Origin: Allobosea sp.
GTDB taxonomy: Bacteria; Pseudomonadota; Alphaproteobacteria; Rhizobiales; Beijerinckiaceae
Length of the DNA stretch: 64,000 nucleotides
Direction: 5' to 3'
Assembly (NCBI GenBank): GCA_024231975.1
Contig: JAAEQB010000013.1
Coordinates: forward strand, 124,001-188,000
A model generated the notes under the pieces. The model worked only from the letters and a program-made list of their open reading frames with translations. It was not told the origin of the DNA and made no database searches. Each line of letters begins with the position of its first letter. Positions within the stretch are counted from its first letter, which is position 1. Of this stretch, positions 57,965-64,000 are shown piece after piece. A program made the translations under genes and the position numbers.

Positions 57965-58110
57965 ATGACGCCCAAGACCGACCCTATCGCGTACCTTCCC
58001 CGCGGAATGTCTCGGGAGGAGGCTGCGCGCTAAATCGGCGTCGGCACGTCCAAGTTCGACCAGCTTGTCGCTGACAGGCGAATGCCGAAGGCCGCGCCGA
58101 TCGCCTGGGC
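57965..58110 (+). pseudogene. Excisionase/AlpA-like HTH gene with nonsense mutation
   Basis: The reading frame gives MTPKTDPIAYLPRGMSREEA-AR, then TAA at 58031, then IGVGTSKFDQLVADRRMPK. This is the pattern of small phage DNA-binding proteins of the form SREEAARYIGVGxxKFDxLVxDGRMPxP, in which the stop occupies the Tyr codon. Similarity ends after MPK, so the 3' part is also lost. Such genes normally lie beside an integrase. Confidence 0.75.
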
Positions 58111-58231
58111 TAGGCCGCGGCCCGATCCTGTTCGGAATGGACGGCTTCGCTCCAGAGGCGCAGCGCTTCACTAGCGTGATCCTGCATGTGCATCGTGCAG
58201 CACAGCAACGTGCTGACCTGGCGAGCATCGA

Positions 58232-58333
58232 GACCGTGCTGCGCGTCTCGCCGCCGAACCCGCCATCGGCACCGAACTTCGGCAGGGGATAGCCGAGCGC
58301 GATCAGCGCCCGCTGCAAAGCGGTCGTGTCCAT
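58232..58333 (-). pseudogene. Peptidoglycan-binding (lysin) domain fragment
   Basis: From ATG 58333 the frame reads DTTALQRALIALGYPLP and KFGADGGFGGETRSTV, the start of a peptidoglycan-binding domain of the type that leads phage endolysins. The family-like sequence then ends and the remaining frame is arginine-rich nonsense. A shifted frame to 58110 ends in CTMHMQDHASEALRLWSEA and may belong to another lost gene. Confidence 0.6.
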
Positions 58334-58471
58334 AAATGGCTCCGGACATTGGAAAACCGCCCGAAGGCGGCGAGGTTGGCAAAAGAATACTCCGCCCGAT
58401 TTCTGGGCAGATGTGGACAGCAGTTCACAACTCAGCTAAGTCGATTCAACCAATGAGGGCACTTACTGATC

Positions 58472-58750
58472 ATGGATCTGACTGACGTTAAGTCTGAAGC
58501 TGCATTCAACTGGACGGTGCGGGCCATGCGCGGCGGCCTTGCTGCGCTGGCTGCGCTTGTGCTTTGTAAGGCACAGCAACACTTCGTGTACCCAATCTGG
58601 TTTGTTGCCTTCGGGTTCTTCGCCTTTTCGATGATCGACAAGATATGGCGCTTTGCGGCAATGGGACTGTGCTTCCTGATGGTCCTGACGCTGGTGCCGC
58701 CGCAGTTCTTCAACAACATCGCCGCGTTCATCGAGCGCATCGTTAGGTAA
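58472..58750 (+). CDS. Small membrane protein of unknown function
   Basis: A 92-residue protein with two or three hydrophobic segments (GLAALAALVLCKAQQ, YPIWFVAFGFFAFSMI, FAAMGLCFLMVLTLVPPQFF). Not recognised. Base composition is less GC-rich than the surroundings, with TTT and TTC codons together, consistent with acquired DNA. It is an intact frame inside the prophage remnant and could be a holin-like or cargo gene. No convincing ribosome binding site precedes ATG 58472. Confidence 0.55.
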   Translation: MDLTDVKSEAAFNWTVRAMRGGLAALAALVLCKAQQHFVYPIWFVAFGFFAFSMIDKIWRFAAMGLCFLMVLTLVPPQFFNNIAAFIERIVR

Positions 58751-58803
58751 GCGCCGCGTCCATCATTGAAGCGGGGCGGTCCAATCCAGCGCCGGCAACT
58801 CGC

Positions 58804-59121
58804 TCAGGATCGTCTCGACCGCCGGCTGTTCACGCTCGCCACCTTCGCCAGTTCGGCATAGGCGTAGACCCACACCGCATCGCGCCAGGCGACGAAGGCC
58901 TGCGCCTCGGCCGTCCAAACCGGATTGGTCGAGCCGACATAGGACGCGCAGGTGAGGCCGCTGTCGTAGCTGCGGCCTGGGGCTTGGCTGTCGATCAGCG
59001 CCTGAATGGCGCGGCGATAGTCGTCGACCGTCAGTGGCAGGACAATCCGCCGAAAGGCTTCGAATTCGGCGATCTCAGCCGGCGCCATGTCGACGAGCTC
59101 GCCATTGACCAGTTGCTTCAT
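58804..59121 (-). CDS. Phage tail-fibre-assembly-type small protein
   Basis: A 105-residue protein, MKQLVNGELVDMAPAEIAEFEAF followed by LTVDDYRRAIQALIDSQAPGRSYDSGLTCASYVG and FVAWRDAVWVYAYAELAKV. This layout (short strand, Ala/Glu helix, VDAxxxxxGYxxxxxxxSY-type core, WRDAVW) is typical of small genes after tail-fibre or collar genes in phages of alphaproteobacteria. Its ATG overlaps the stop of the tail-fibre fragment (ATGA type), the normal phage coupling. It may be intact but is useless without the rest of the tail module. Confidence 0.65.
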   Translation of the reverse strand: MKQLVNGELVDMAPAEIAEFEAFRRIVLPLTVDDYRRAIQALIDSQAPGRSYDSGLTCASYVGSTNPVWTAEAQAFVAWRDAVWVYAYAELAKVASVNSRRSRRS

Positions 59122-59293
59122 GATACCCGCCGGATCAGCGAAACCCTGCCGATATTGGCGAAGTTGCCAGTCGCCCAGACCAGCCGGACCCCGGTGATAG
59201 CGCTCGTCGAGCCATAGCCGCCCGCTACGCCGGCAAGGCAGGACACGCCATCCGAGCGCGTGAAATCGATGCCGCTTCGAATTCGGCGATGCT
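59119..59293 (-). pseudogene. Phage tail-fibre/collar protein C-terminal fragment
   Basis: In the minus-strand frame ending with TGA at 59119-59121 the residues GIDFTRSDGVSCLAGVAGG and YGSTSAITGVRLVWATGNFANIGRVSLI can be read. The ITGVRLVWATGNFA-N-G block is the usual end of small tail-fibre beta domains. The upstream bulk of the gene is missing, replaced by the integrase fragment on the other strand. Confidence 0.6.
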
Positions 59294-59314
59294 GGCTCGT
59301 GTCTGCGTAACAGA

Positions 59315-59840
59315 ATGGCCAAGGTGCTGAGCTGGTGGGAGAAGAAGCGGTGTTCGGACGTCAAACCAAGCACCTGCGAGGCCTACGCGAAATTCCGCGG
59401 CGCCGAAGGTGCGGCACGGCGCGAACTTGAGGATCTGCGGGCAGCGCTGCGGCTCGCATGGAAAGAGCGCATCGTTACCCATCCGATTCCGGTCGTCCTC
59501 CCGCCGCCGGGGTACCGCGCGAGCGCTGGCTAACCCGCGACGAGGTCGCCGGCTTGCTATGGGCAGCATGGCGGATGCGAGAGAAACAGAAGCGCGTCCG
59601 GAGAGCCGGCGACAATGGCGGCCCGCCCCTCGAAACCGCCCGCTTCACTGCGAAGCACGTCGCTCGCTTCATCCTTGTCGCGCCCTATACCGGCACGCGA
59701 GCCGGCGCCGTTTGGCCGAGCCGCGATCCGTCACACCGTCGGCCACGGCTATGTCGACGTCGACCAGGGCCTCTTCCATCGCCGACCGCCGGGCACGAGG
59801 GAGACGAAGAAGCGCACGCCGCCGGTCGGGCTCACGCCGC
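59315..59840 (+). pseudogene. Frameshifted tyrosine-recombinase (integrase) fragment
   Basis: Three frames must be joined: VLSWWEKKRCSDVKPSTCEAYAKFRG with GAARRELEDLRAAL (59315-59500), then RERWLTRDEVAGLLWAAWRMREKQKR and HVARFILVAPYTGTRAGAV (about 59510-59712), then AIRHTVGHGYVDVDQGLFHRRPPGTRETKKR (about 59722-59815). This order is that of Rhizobiales phage integrases, with the catalytic Arg in YTGTRAGA. The N-terminal arm-binding domain and the C-terminal HxxR...Y catalytic part are absent; sequence switches to the chemoreceptor gene at about 59832. Confidence 0.82.
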
Positions 59841-61289
59841 CCGGATCCGGCCGAGGAAGTCGGCGACTTCGCTGTCGAGATGAGTCGACTGGCGCGACAG
59901 GACATCGGCCGAATCCGCCACGTGATTCGCCGCCTCGCCGGTCTCCTCGGCGACCCGGCTGACGATGTCGATATGTCCGCCCGCCGTCACCGTCTCGTCG
60001 GCGGCGCGCCTGACATTCTCCGCGATTCCCGCCGTCGCCACGTTCTGCTTCTCGACCACCGCCGCGACCGCCACGGAAATCTGATTGAGCGTGTCGATCG
60101 TCGCCGTCATCGCATCGATCGCGCTGATCGCATCGGCGCCGGACAGGCCGATCGCGTCGATCTGGCTCTGGATCTGCTCGGTCGCCCGCCAGGTCTCGTC
60201 GGCGAGCCCCTTGATCTCATGCGCGACCACGGCGAAGCCGCCGCCCATATTGCCGATTCGGGCGGCCTCGATCGAGGCGTTGAGTGCCAGCAGGTTGGTG
60301 TGGCGGGCGATGGTCGAGATGACATGGGTGACGTTGCCGATCTCGTGCACCTTGCGCGAGAGATCGCCGACCCGGTCGAGCACGGTCAGCGCCTGCTGCG
60401 TGGTGTCGCCGACGAGCCTGGTCGCCTCGTTCACCTGGCGATCGACCTCGGTGAAGGAACTGGCGAGCTCCGAGGTCGCCTCGGTGATGGCTACGACGTT
60501 CGAGGAGGAGGAGCGCGAGGCCTGCGACGCGGCGACGGAGCGCTGCGACACCTCCTCCGCGCCGGCCCGCATCTGCTCGGACGCGGCCCGGAGCGAGGCG
60601 ATCGAGGCGATCACCGCCCGCGCGATCCCGGCGATCTTGCGCTCGAACTCGTTGGCGAGGTCGTGCAGGATGCGCCGCCGCTCATGCGCCGCCCGTTCCG
60701 TCGTCTCGGCGACATCCCGGCGCGCCTCGTCGGCGATCGAGCGCGCAGCCAGCGCCTCGCTCCGCTCCCGCTCGGAAGATTCCACCGCCTGCCGCAGCGC
60801 CCAGACGATCCAGCTCAGCACCCCAGCCTGGACGGCCACGATGGCGCCGTGCAGGAAAGCCCGCTTGAGGTCGCTGCCGCCGGGAAACACGCCTATCGAG
60901 TTGAAGGTGCTCAGCGCAAGGTGGTGAGCAGTGATGGCAAGTGTCGCCGGCAGGAAGATGCGCCAGTCCAGCCAGCCGGCCAGTACCGCCAGCATGGCAA
61001 AGAAATACATGTGCAGGTCGGCCTGGTAGGGATGCCCGGCGAAGGCATAGACCAGCAGCATGACCTGGCCGACGAGCGCGACACTGGTGACCTGGCGCGT
61101 GACCCAGCCGATCCGGTCGATGCGCCAGGCGAGTGTGCTCAGGATCGCCAGTGCCGCGCCCATCGTGGTGAGGTTCGACTGGGCCGGCCCACCGGACGGC
61201 GTTCCGACCAGGAGCAGCCCCACATTGGCCCACAGGATCGCGATCAGGACCCTGGCGAATCGTGTACGGAGCCGCTCGACTTCACCCAT
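59832..61289 (-). CDS. Methyl-accepting chemotaxis protein with integral-membrane sensor
   Basis: A 485-residue chemoreceptor. The N-terminal 190 residues contain about five or six hydrophobic segments (VLIAILWANVGLLLVG, QVTSVALVGQVMLLVYAFAG, MYFFAMLAVLAGWLDW, FLPATLAITAHHLAL, FLHGAIVAVQAGVLSWIVWAL) and no large periplasmic domain. A coiled-coil signalling domain follows, with the hairpin tip IGNVTHVISTIARHTNLLALNASIEAARIGNMGGGFAVVAHEIKGLADET. No CheR-binding pentapeptide is seen at the end. ATG 61289 overlaps the upstream small gene by 8 bp. The end (FLGRIRAA) abuts the prophage remnant. Confidence 0.93.
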   Translation of the reverse strand: MGEVERLRTRFARVLIAILWANVGLLLVGTPSGGPAQSNLTTMGAALAILSTLAWRIDRIGWVTRQVTSVALVGQVMLLVYAFAGHPYQADLHMYFFAMLAVLAGWLDWRIFLPATLAITAHHLALSTFNSIGVFPGGSDLKRAFLHGAIVAVQAGVLSWIVWALRQAVESSERERSEALAARSIADEARRDVAETTERAAHERRRILHDLANEFERKIAGIARAVIASIASLRAASEQMRAGAEEVSQRSVAASQASRSSSSNVVAITEATSELASSFTEVDRQVNEATRLVGDTTQQALTVLDRVGDLSRKVHEIGNVTHVISTIARHTNLLALNASIEAARIGNMGGGFAVVAHEIKGLADETWRATEQIQSQIDAIGLSGADAISAIDAMTATIDTLNQISVAVAAVVEKQNVATAGIAENVRRAADETVTAGGHIDIVSRVAEETGEAANHVADSADVLSRQSTHLDSEVADFLGRIRAA

Positions 61290-61599
61290 TTGCGAGGCTC
61301 CTGACCTGGCGGATGCAGGATTGTGCCAGCGATCCGTCGATGACGAGCCAGGCACCGGCCCGATAGAGCGCGCTCGCATAGTCGCGGCCATCGCCGATGC
61401 TGATCGCGACGGTCGCCGCGGCGTCGAGCTGGAGAAGACTGCCGCCAGCCTCCGCGACGGCGCGCGCCATCTCCGGTTGGGAGGTGCCGGTCGGGAAGAA
61501 AGCGGCGATCGGCTGCCCCGGAACCGGCCAAGCCGCGACCAGGAAAGCGGCCAGAGCCATGGCCAGGCTGAACATCAGGCCGAAGCCGATCTCACGCAT
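61282..61599 (-). CDS. Small exported or membrane-anchored protein upstream of the chemoreceptor
   Basis: A 105-residue protein; N-terminal hydrophobic segment FGLMFSLAMALAAFLVAAWP looks like a signal anchor, followed by IAAFFPTGTSQPEMARAVAEAGGSLLQLDAAATVAISIG and GAWLVIDGSLAQSC. Not recognised as a named family. It overlaps the chemoreceptor start by 8 bp, so both are translated together; a periplasmic partner or modulator of the receptor is possible. Confidence 0.75.
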   Translation of the reverse strand: MREIGFGLMFSLAMALAAFLVAAWPVPGQPIAAFFPTGTSQPEMARAVAEAGGSLLQLDAAATVAISIGDGRDYASALYRAGAWLVIDGSLAQSCIRQVRSLANG

Positions 61600-61912
61600 C
61601 GCGTGCCCCCCGACATTCGATCCGCAGTTGATAAAGCGTCAAAAGAGTGCGGCTGCTGAGCTTTACAACCGGTAAACGGCGGCGATTACTGTGAACAGGT
61701 ATTCACTTTCTCACCATATCTGAATGTATACAAACAACTGCCCTGGCCGCAATGTCTTGCCTGCAAGCCTGGGTAGAAGCCGGGGAGGCCGCGCTCCGCC
61801 GTGTTGCCGCGCATTAGGCCTCCCGCGCAGCGCTGCCCTAGCGGGGAGCGCCGCAGTGGCGCGCAGCGGACCGCTTCGCTATGCTCGTGCCGCAATCTGG
61901 AGCCGCGCTCGC
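61600..61912. other. Intergenic region without recognised gene
   Basis: 313 bp between the small exported protein gene and a lipoprotein gene. It holds the promoters of both divergent genes. A weak dyad GTGAA-N6-TTCAC lies at 61691-61706, close to an AT-rich stretch (about 61680-61735). The right part is very GC-rich with short inverted GC words. No RNA gene or coding frame is convincing. Confidence 0.6.
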
Positions 61913-62056
61913 ATGAAATCCGCCTTCCGCCTTATCGCCATTCTCGGCCTCACGACGCTGCTCGCCGGCTGCGACCGCTGCGGCAACATGATGGAACTCG
62001 ACATGTTCCTGCAGCCGGTGAAGAAGGCCTGCACCGACCAGAAGCCGGCAGGCTGA
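61913..62056 (+). CDS. Very small lipoprotein
   Basis: A 47-residue protein with a lipoprotein signal (MKSAFRLIAILGLTTLLAGC; lipobox LLAGC with the lipidated Cys at residue 20). The mature part is only about 28 residues (CDRCGNMMELDMFLQPVKKA and a short tail) with three cysteines. Function unknown. A terminator follows 27 bp after the stop. Confidence 0.75.
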   Translation: MKSAFRLIAILGLTTLLAGCDRCGNMMELDMFLQPVKKACTDQKPAG

Positions 62057-62083
62057 CGTCTCAGGACGATCGAAGGCAACAAA

Positions 62084-62108
62084 AAAGCCGGGGCCAGGCC
62101 CCGGCTTT
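62084..62108. terminator. Bidirectional terminator between lipoprotein gene and bioY
   Basis: AAAGCCGGGG-CCAGG-CCCCGGCTTT: a 10-bp stem with A-tract on the left and T-rich right side, usable from both strands. It serves the convergent lipoprotein and bioY genes. Confidence 0.9.
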
Positions 62109-62131
62109 CTGATTCTGGGAGATAGTTCGGC

Positions 62132-62749
62132 TCAGCCGCGGCGCTTCAGCACCGACCAGCCGGCGCCGACCAGGCTCGCCGCCAGGGCCGCCTTGATCAG
62201 GTCGCCAAGCAGGAAAGGCTGCACGCCGGCGGCCCAGGCCTTGGCGAAGCCGATCCCGGTCGCGCCGCTCGCCATCTGCGCGCCGAGCGCCAGCCAGGCG
62301 AAGCCGAGCGTCATGAGCACGATCTCGGCCAGCACCACGCCGCCGGCGAGCCGCCAGAGCGAGGCGCCGCGCGAGCCGGCCCAGCCGGCGATCGCGGCCG
62401 CAGCGACGAAGCCGATCAGAAAGCCGCCCGTCGGTCCGAGCAGATAGAGCGGGCCGGCAGCGACCGGCGGGGTGTTGGTGAAGACCGGCAGGCCGAACAG
62501 GCCGTAGGCGATGTAGAGCGCGACGGTCGCAGCACCGAGGCGCGCGCCATAGGCGGCGCCGAGGCCGAGCACGGCCAGCGTCTGCAGCGTCATCGGCACC
62601 GGCCAGAACGGCACCTTGACCTTGGCGGCGGCGACGATCAGCAGGCTGCCGACGACGGCGAGCGCGACATTGCGCAGGACCTGGCTGCGCGGGGCCGGCA
62701 GGGCCGCGTTGACCATGGAGGTAGCGGGCAGTGGCAGCGTCTCGGCCAT
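62132..62749 (-). CDS. bioY: BioY, biotin transporter substrate-binding membrane subunit
   Basis: A 205-residue ECF S-component with six hydrophobic helices. BioY features: VKVPFWPVPMTLQTLAVLGLGAAYGARLGAATVALYIAYGLFGLPVF and GPTGGFLIGFVAAAAIAGW, and C-terminal PFLLGDLIKAALAASL. It imports biotin alone or with BioMN; neither is in the window. ATG 62749 is followed by the short polar leader AETLPLPATSMVNAALPA; a 29-codon upstream extension is not supported. Confidence 0.95.
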   Translation of the reverse strand: MAETLPLPATSMVNAALPAPRSQVLRNVALAVVGSLLIVAAAKVKVPFWPVPMTLQTLAVLGLGAAYGARLGAATVALYIAYGLFGLPVFTNTPPVAAGPLYLLGPTGGFLIGFVAAAAIAGWAGSRGASLWRLAGGVVLAEIVLMTLGFAWLALGAQMASGATGIGFAKAWAAGVQPFLLGDLIKAALAASLVGAGWSVLKRRG

Positions 62750-62856
62750 CGGATCTCGTCCTTCTTCTTCGGGCCGTCGACGCCCGGCTCGTTCGTCTAT
62801 AGGAAATGGCCCGCCGGCCGACAAGCCGGTGATCATGCCCGCTTCCGGATGTGCAG

Positions 62857-63792
62857 ATGGCCAGCCCCACCCCCGAGACCGACGAGCCGCTCGACTTCGA
62901 CCGCGACCCCGGCGCTGCCTCCGGCGAGCTCGTGCAGCTCTCGCCGCTGGTGCGCCGCCTGATCGCCGGCAATGGCGGGCCGATGACCTTCACCGGCACC
63001 TGCAGCTACATCGTCGGCCGCGGCAAGATCGCGATCATCGATCCCGGCCCGGACGATCCGGGCCATGTCGAGCGTCTGCTCGCGGCGGTCGCCGGCGAGA
63101 CCGTCACCGACATCGTCGTCACTCACACCCATCGCGACCATTCCCCGGCGGCGCGGGCGCTGAAAGCGGCGACCGGCGCGCGCATCGTCGGCTGCAGGCT
63201 GCACCGACCGGCACGCGAGCTCGTCCTCGGGGAGATCAACCCGCTCGACGCCTCCGCCGACCGGGAGTACGCGCCCGATCTGATCATGGCCGAGGGCGAC
63301 GCGGTCTCCGGCCCGGGCTGGACCCTGCAGGCGCTGGAAACGCCCGGCCACACCGCCAACCACCTCGCTTTCGCCCTGCCGGAAGAGAGCACGCTGTTCT
63401 CGGGCGACCATGTCATGGCCTGGTCGACCACGATCGTCGCCCCGCCCGACGGCTCGATGGTCGCCTATATGGCCTCGATCGAGAAATTGCGCGGCCGCGA
63501 CGACCGGCTCTACTGGCCGGGCCATGGCGGTCCGGTGCGCGAACCGCAGCGCTTCCTGCGCGGGCTGGTCCAGCATCGGCGTCTGCGCGAGGCGGCGATC
63601 CTCAGCCGCCTGCAGGCCGGCGACGAGACGATCGCCGAGATGGTGCCGCCGATCTATCAGGAGCTGCCACCTCGCCTGCTCGGCGCCGCCTCGCTCTCGG
63701 TGCTGGCGCAGCTCGAGGATCTGGTCGAGCGCGGCGTCGTGCTCTGTGACGACGGCGCGCCATTGCTGGCGAGCCGCTACCGGCTGGCTTGA
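62857..63792 (+). CDS. LACTB2-like metallo-beta-lactamase-fold hydrolase
   Basis: A 311-residue cytoplasmic protein. Metal motif VVTHTHRDHSPAARAL, later ALETPGHTANHLAFAL, LFSGDHVMAWSTTIVAPPDGSM and YWPGHGGPV, then a C-terminal winged-helix (SRLQAGDETIAEMVPPIYQELPPRLLGAASLSVLAQLEDLVERGVV) typical of LACTB2/BLACT_WH proteins. Relatives include an endoribonuclease; the substrate here is unknown. It is divergent from bioY. Confidence 0.92.
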   Translation: MASPTPETDEPLDFDRDPGAASGELVQLSPLVRRLIAGNGGPMTFTGTCSYIVGRGKIAIIDPGPDDPGHVERLLAAVAGETVTDIVVTHTHRDHSPAARALKAATGARIVGCRLHRPARELVLGEINPLDASADREYAPDLIMAEGDAVSGPGWTLQALETPGHTANHLAFALPEESTLFSGDHVMAWSTTIVAPPDGSMVAYMASIEKLRGRDDRLYWPGHGGPVREPQRFLRGLVQHRRLREAAILSRLQAGDETIAEMVPPIYQELPPRLLGAASLSVLAQLEDLVERGVVLCDDGAPLLASRYRLA

Positions 63793-63796
63793 GCGC

Positions 63797-64000
63797 TTAC
63801 CGAAGTTCCACCAGCAGCTTCACCTCCTCCTCGAAGGCGGCGATGCGCTTGGCATTGGCGCCAAAATCGAAGCCGCCCAGTCGCGAGGCCGAGCGGATGT
63901 CGATACGGCTGCCGTCGGCGCGCGGCCGGATGCGGATGGTGATGTCGTCGACGAGGCGCAGCACGCGCGAGCGCGCGATCGCATCGAGGCGCCCGGCCCC
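63797..64000 (-). CDS. DUF1499 family protein, C-terminal part (5' end outside window)
   Basis: The minus-strand frame is open from the window edge to TAA at 63797-63799 and reads RLDAIARSRVLRLVDDITIRIRP and DGSRIDIRSASRLGGFDFGANAKRIAAF, then EEEVKLLVELR. This is the family-like end of DUF1499 proteins (VDDxxIRxRP, SRxGxxDFGANAxRI). Function unknown. It converges with the LACTB2-like gene, 4 bp apart. Confidence 0.85.
   Translation of the reverse strand, partial: GAGRLDAIARSRVLRLVDDITIRIRPRADGSRIDIRSASRLGGFDFGANAKRIAAFEEEVKLLVELR

Larger units (their letters stand above)
57886..59840. mobile_element. Decayed prophage or integrated element downstream of tRNA-Pro
   Basis: The stretch contains only fragments or phage-type small genes: a broken excisionase-like gene, a peptidoglycan-binding lysin start, a small membrane protein, a tail-fibre C-terminus with its overlapping assembly-type gene, and a frameshifted tyrosine integrase. 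It is bounded by tRNA-Pro on the left and by the 3' end of a chemoreceptor gene on the right. No intact integrase or direct repeat of the tRNA 3' end was found by eye, so the right att site appears lost or diverged. Confidence 0.75.

Noticed and set aside
61691..61706. GTGAA-N6-TTCAC dyad as a regulator site
   Set aside because: Only five base pairs per arm, no second copy and no adjacent regulator gene; too weak to list as an operator.
1..64000. CRISPR arrays, rRNA genes or replication origins
   Set aside because: No regularly spaced repeats, no rRNA sequence and no DnaA-box cluster or partition genes were seen.

Overview
The window is GC-rich DNA with the gene content of an alphaproteobacterium of the Rhizobiales/Hyphomicrobiales. 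The grounds are napEDABC order, a lithotrophic sox locus with monoheme SoxA, many ABC and TRAP importers, and double-hairpin intergenic repeats typical of that order. A Bosea-like genome fits best, but that is an inference from gene content, not from a marker gene.

Layout. 1-593 is the end of an oligopeptide-type ABC ATPase, followed by a small gamma-glutamylcyclotransferase-like gene. 1335-7379 is a minus-strand operon that begins with a LacI-type repressor and continues with two tandem nucleoside hydrolases and a CUT1-type ABC importer without an ATPase. A perfect 36-bp palindrome lies upstream of the repressor. 7647-18241 is a catabolic region: MarR repressor, flavin reductase, HpaB-type monooxygenase, cupin, amidase, FadR-type GntR repressor, DUF2848 protein and a complete branched-chain-amino-acid-type ABC importer. 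A 42-bp near-perfect palindrome sits between the importer and DUF2848.

18414-22659 is a complete periplasmic nitrate reductase operon (napEDABC) with an FNR/FixK-type box upstream. 22902-38678 is a sulfur-oxidation locus: cytochrome c, SoxF, DsrE-like protein, SoxE-like cytochrome, SoxD, SoxC, SoxB, SoxZ and SoxY on minus, and SoxA, SoxX and a SoxH-like hydrolase on plus. Next come a rhodanese, a Blh-type persulfide dioxygenase, YeeE/YedE transporters, two ArsR-type persulfide sensors, and the thioredoxins SoxS and SoxW. Together they would oxidise thiosulfate and sulfide in the periplasm and pass electrons to c-type cytochromes. Two short chromate-transporter halves follow.

39934-43277 is a copper-export unit behind a CueR-type promoter (CopZ, CopA, DUF411). 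43308-51581 holds a LysR regulator, a benzoylformate decarboxylase, an aldehyde dehydrogenase, a ketopantoate-reductase-like enzyme and a TRAP transporter: a probable mandelate-type aromatic acid pathway. A decayed autotransporter barrel follows, then an HD-domain protein with a second TRAP transporter and its divergent LysR regulator (52693-57414).

57554-57885 carries tRNA-Gln and tRNA-Pro genes. From there to about 59840 lies a heavily decayed prophage (excisionase, lysin, tail and integrase fragments) that abuts the 3' end of a chemoreceptor gene. The window ends with a small lipoprotein, the biotin transporter subunit BioY, a metallo-beta-lactamase-fold hydrolase and the C-terminus of a DUF1499 protein.
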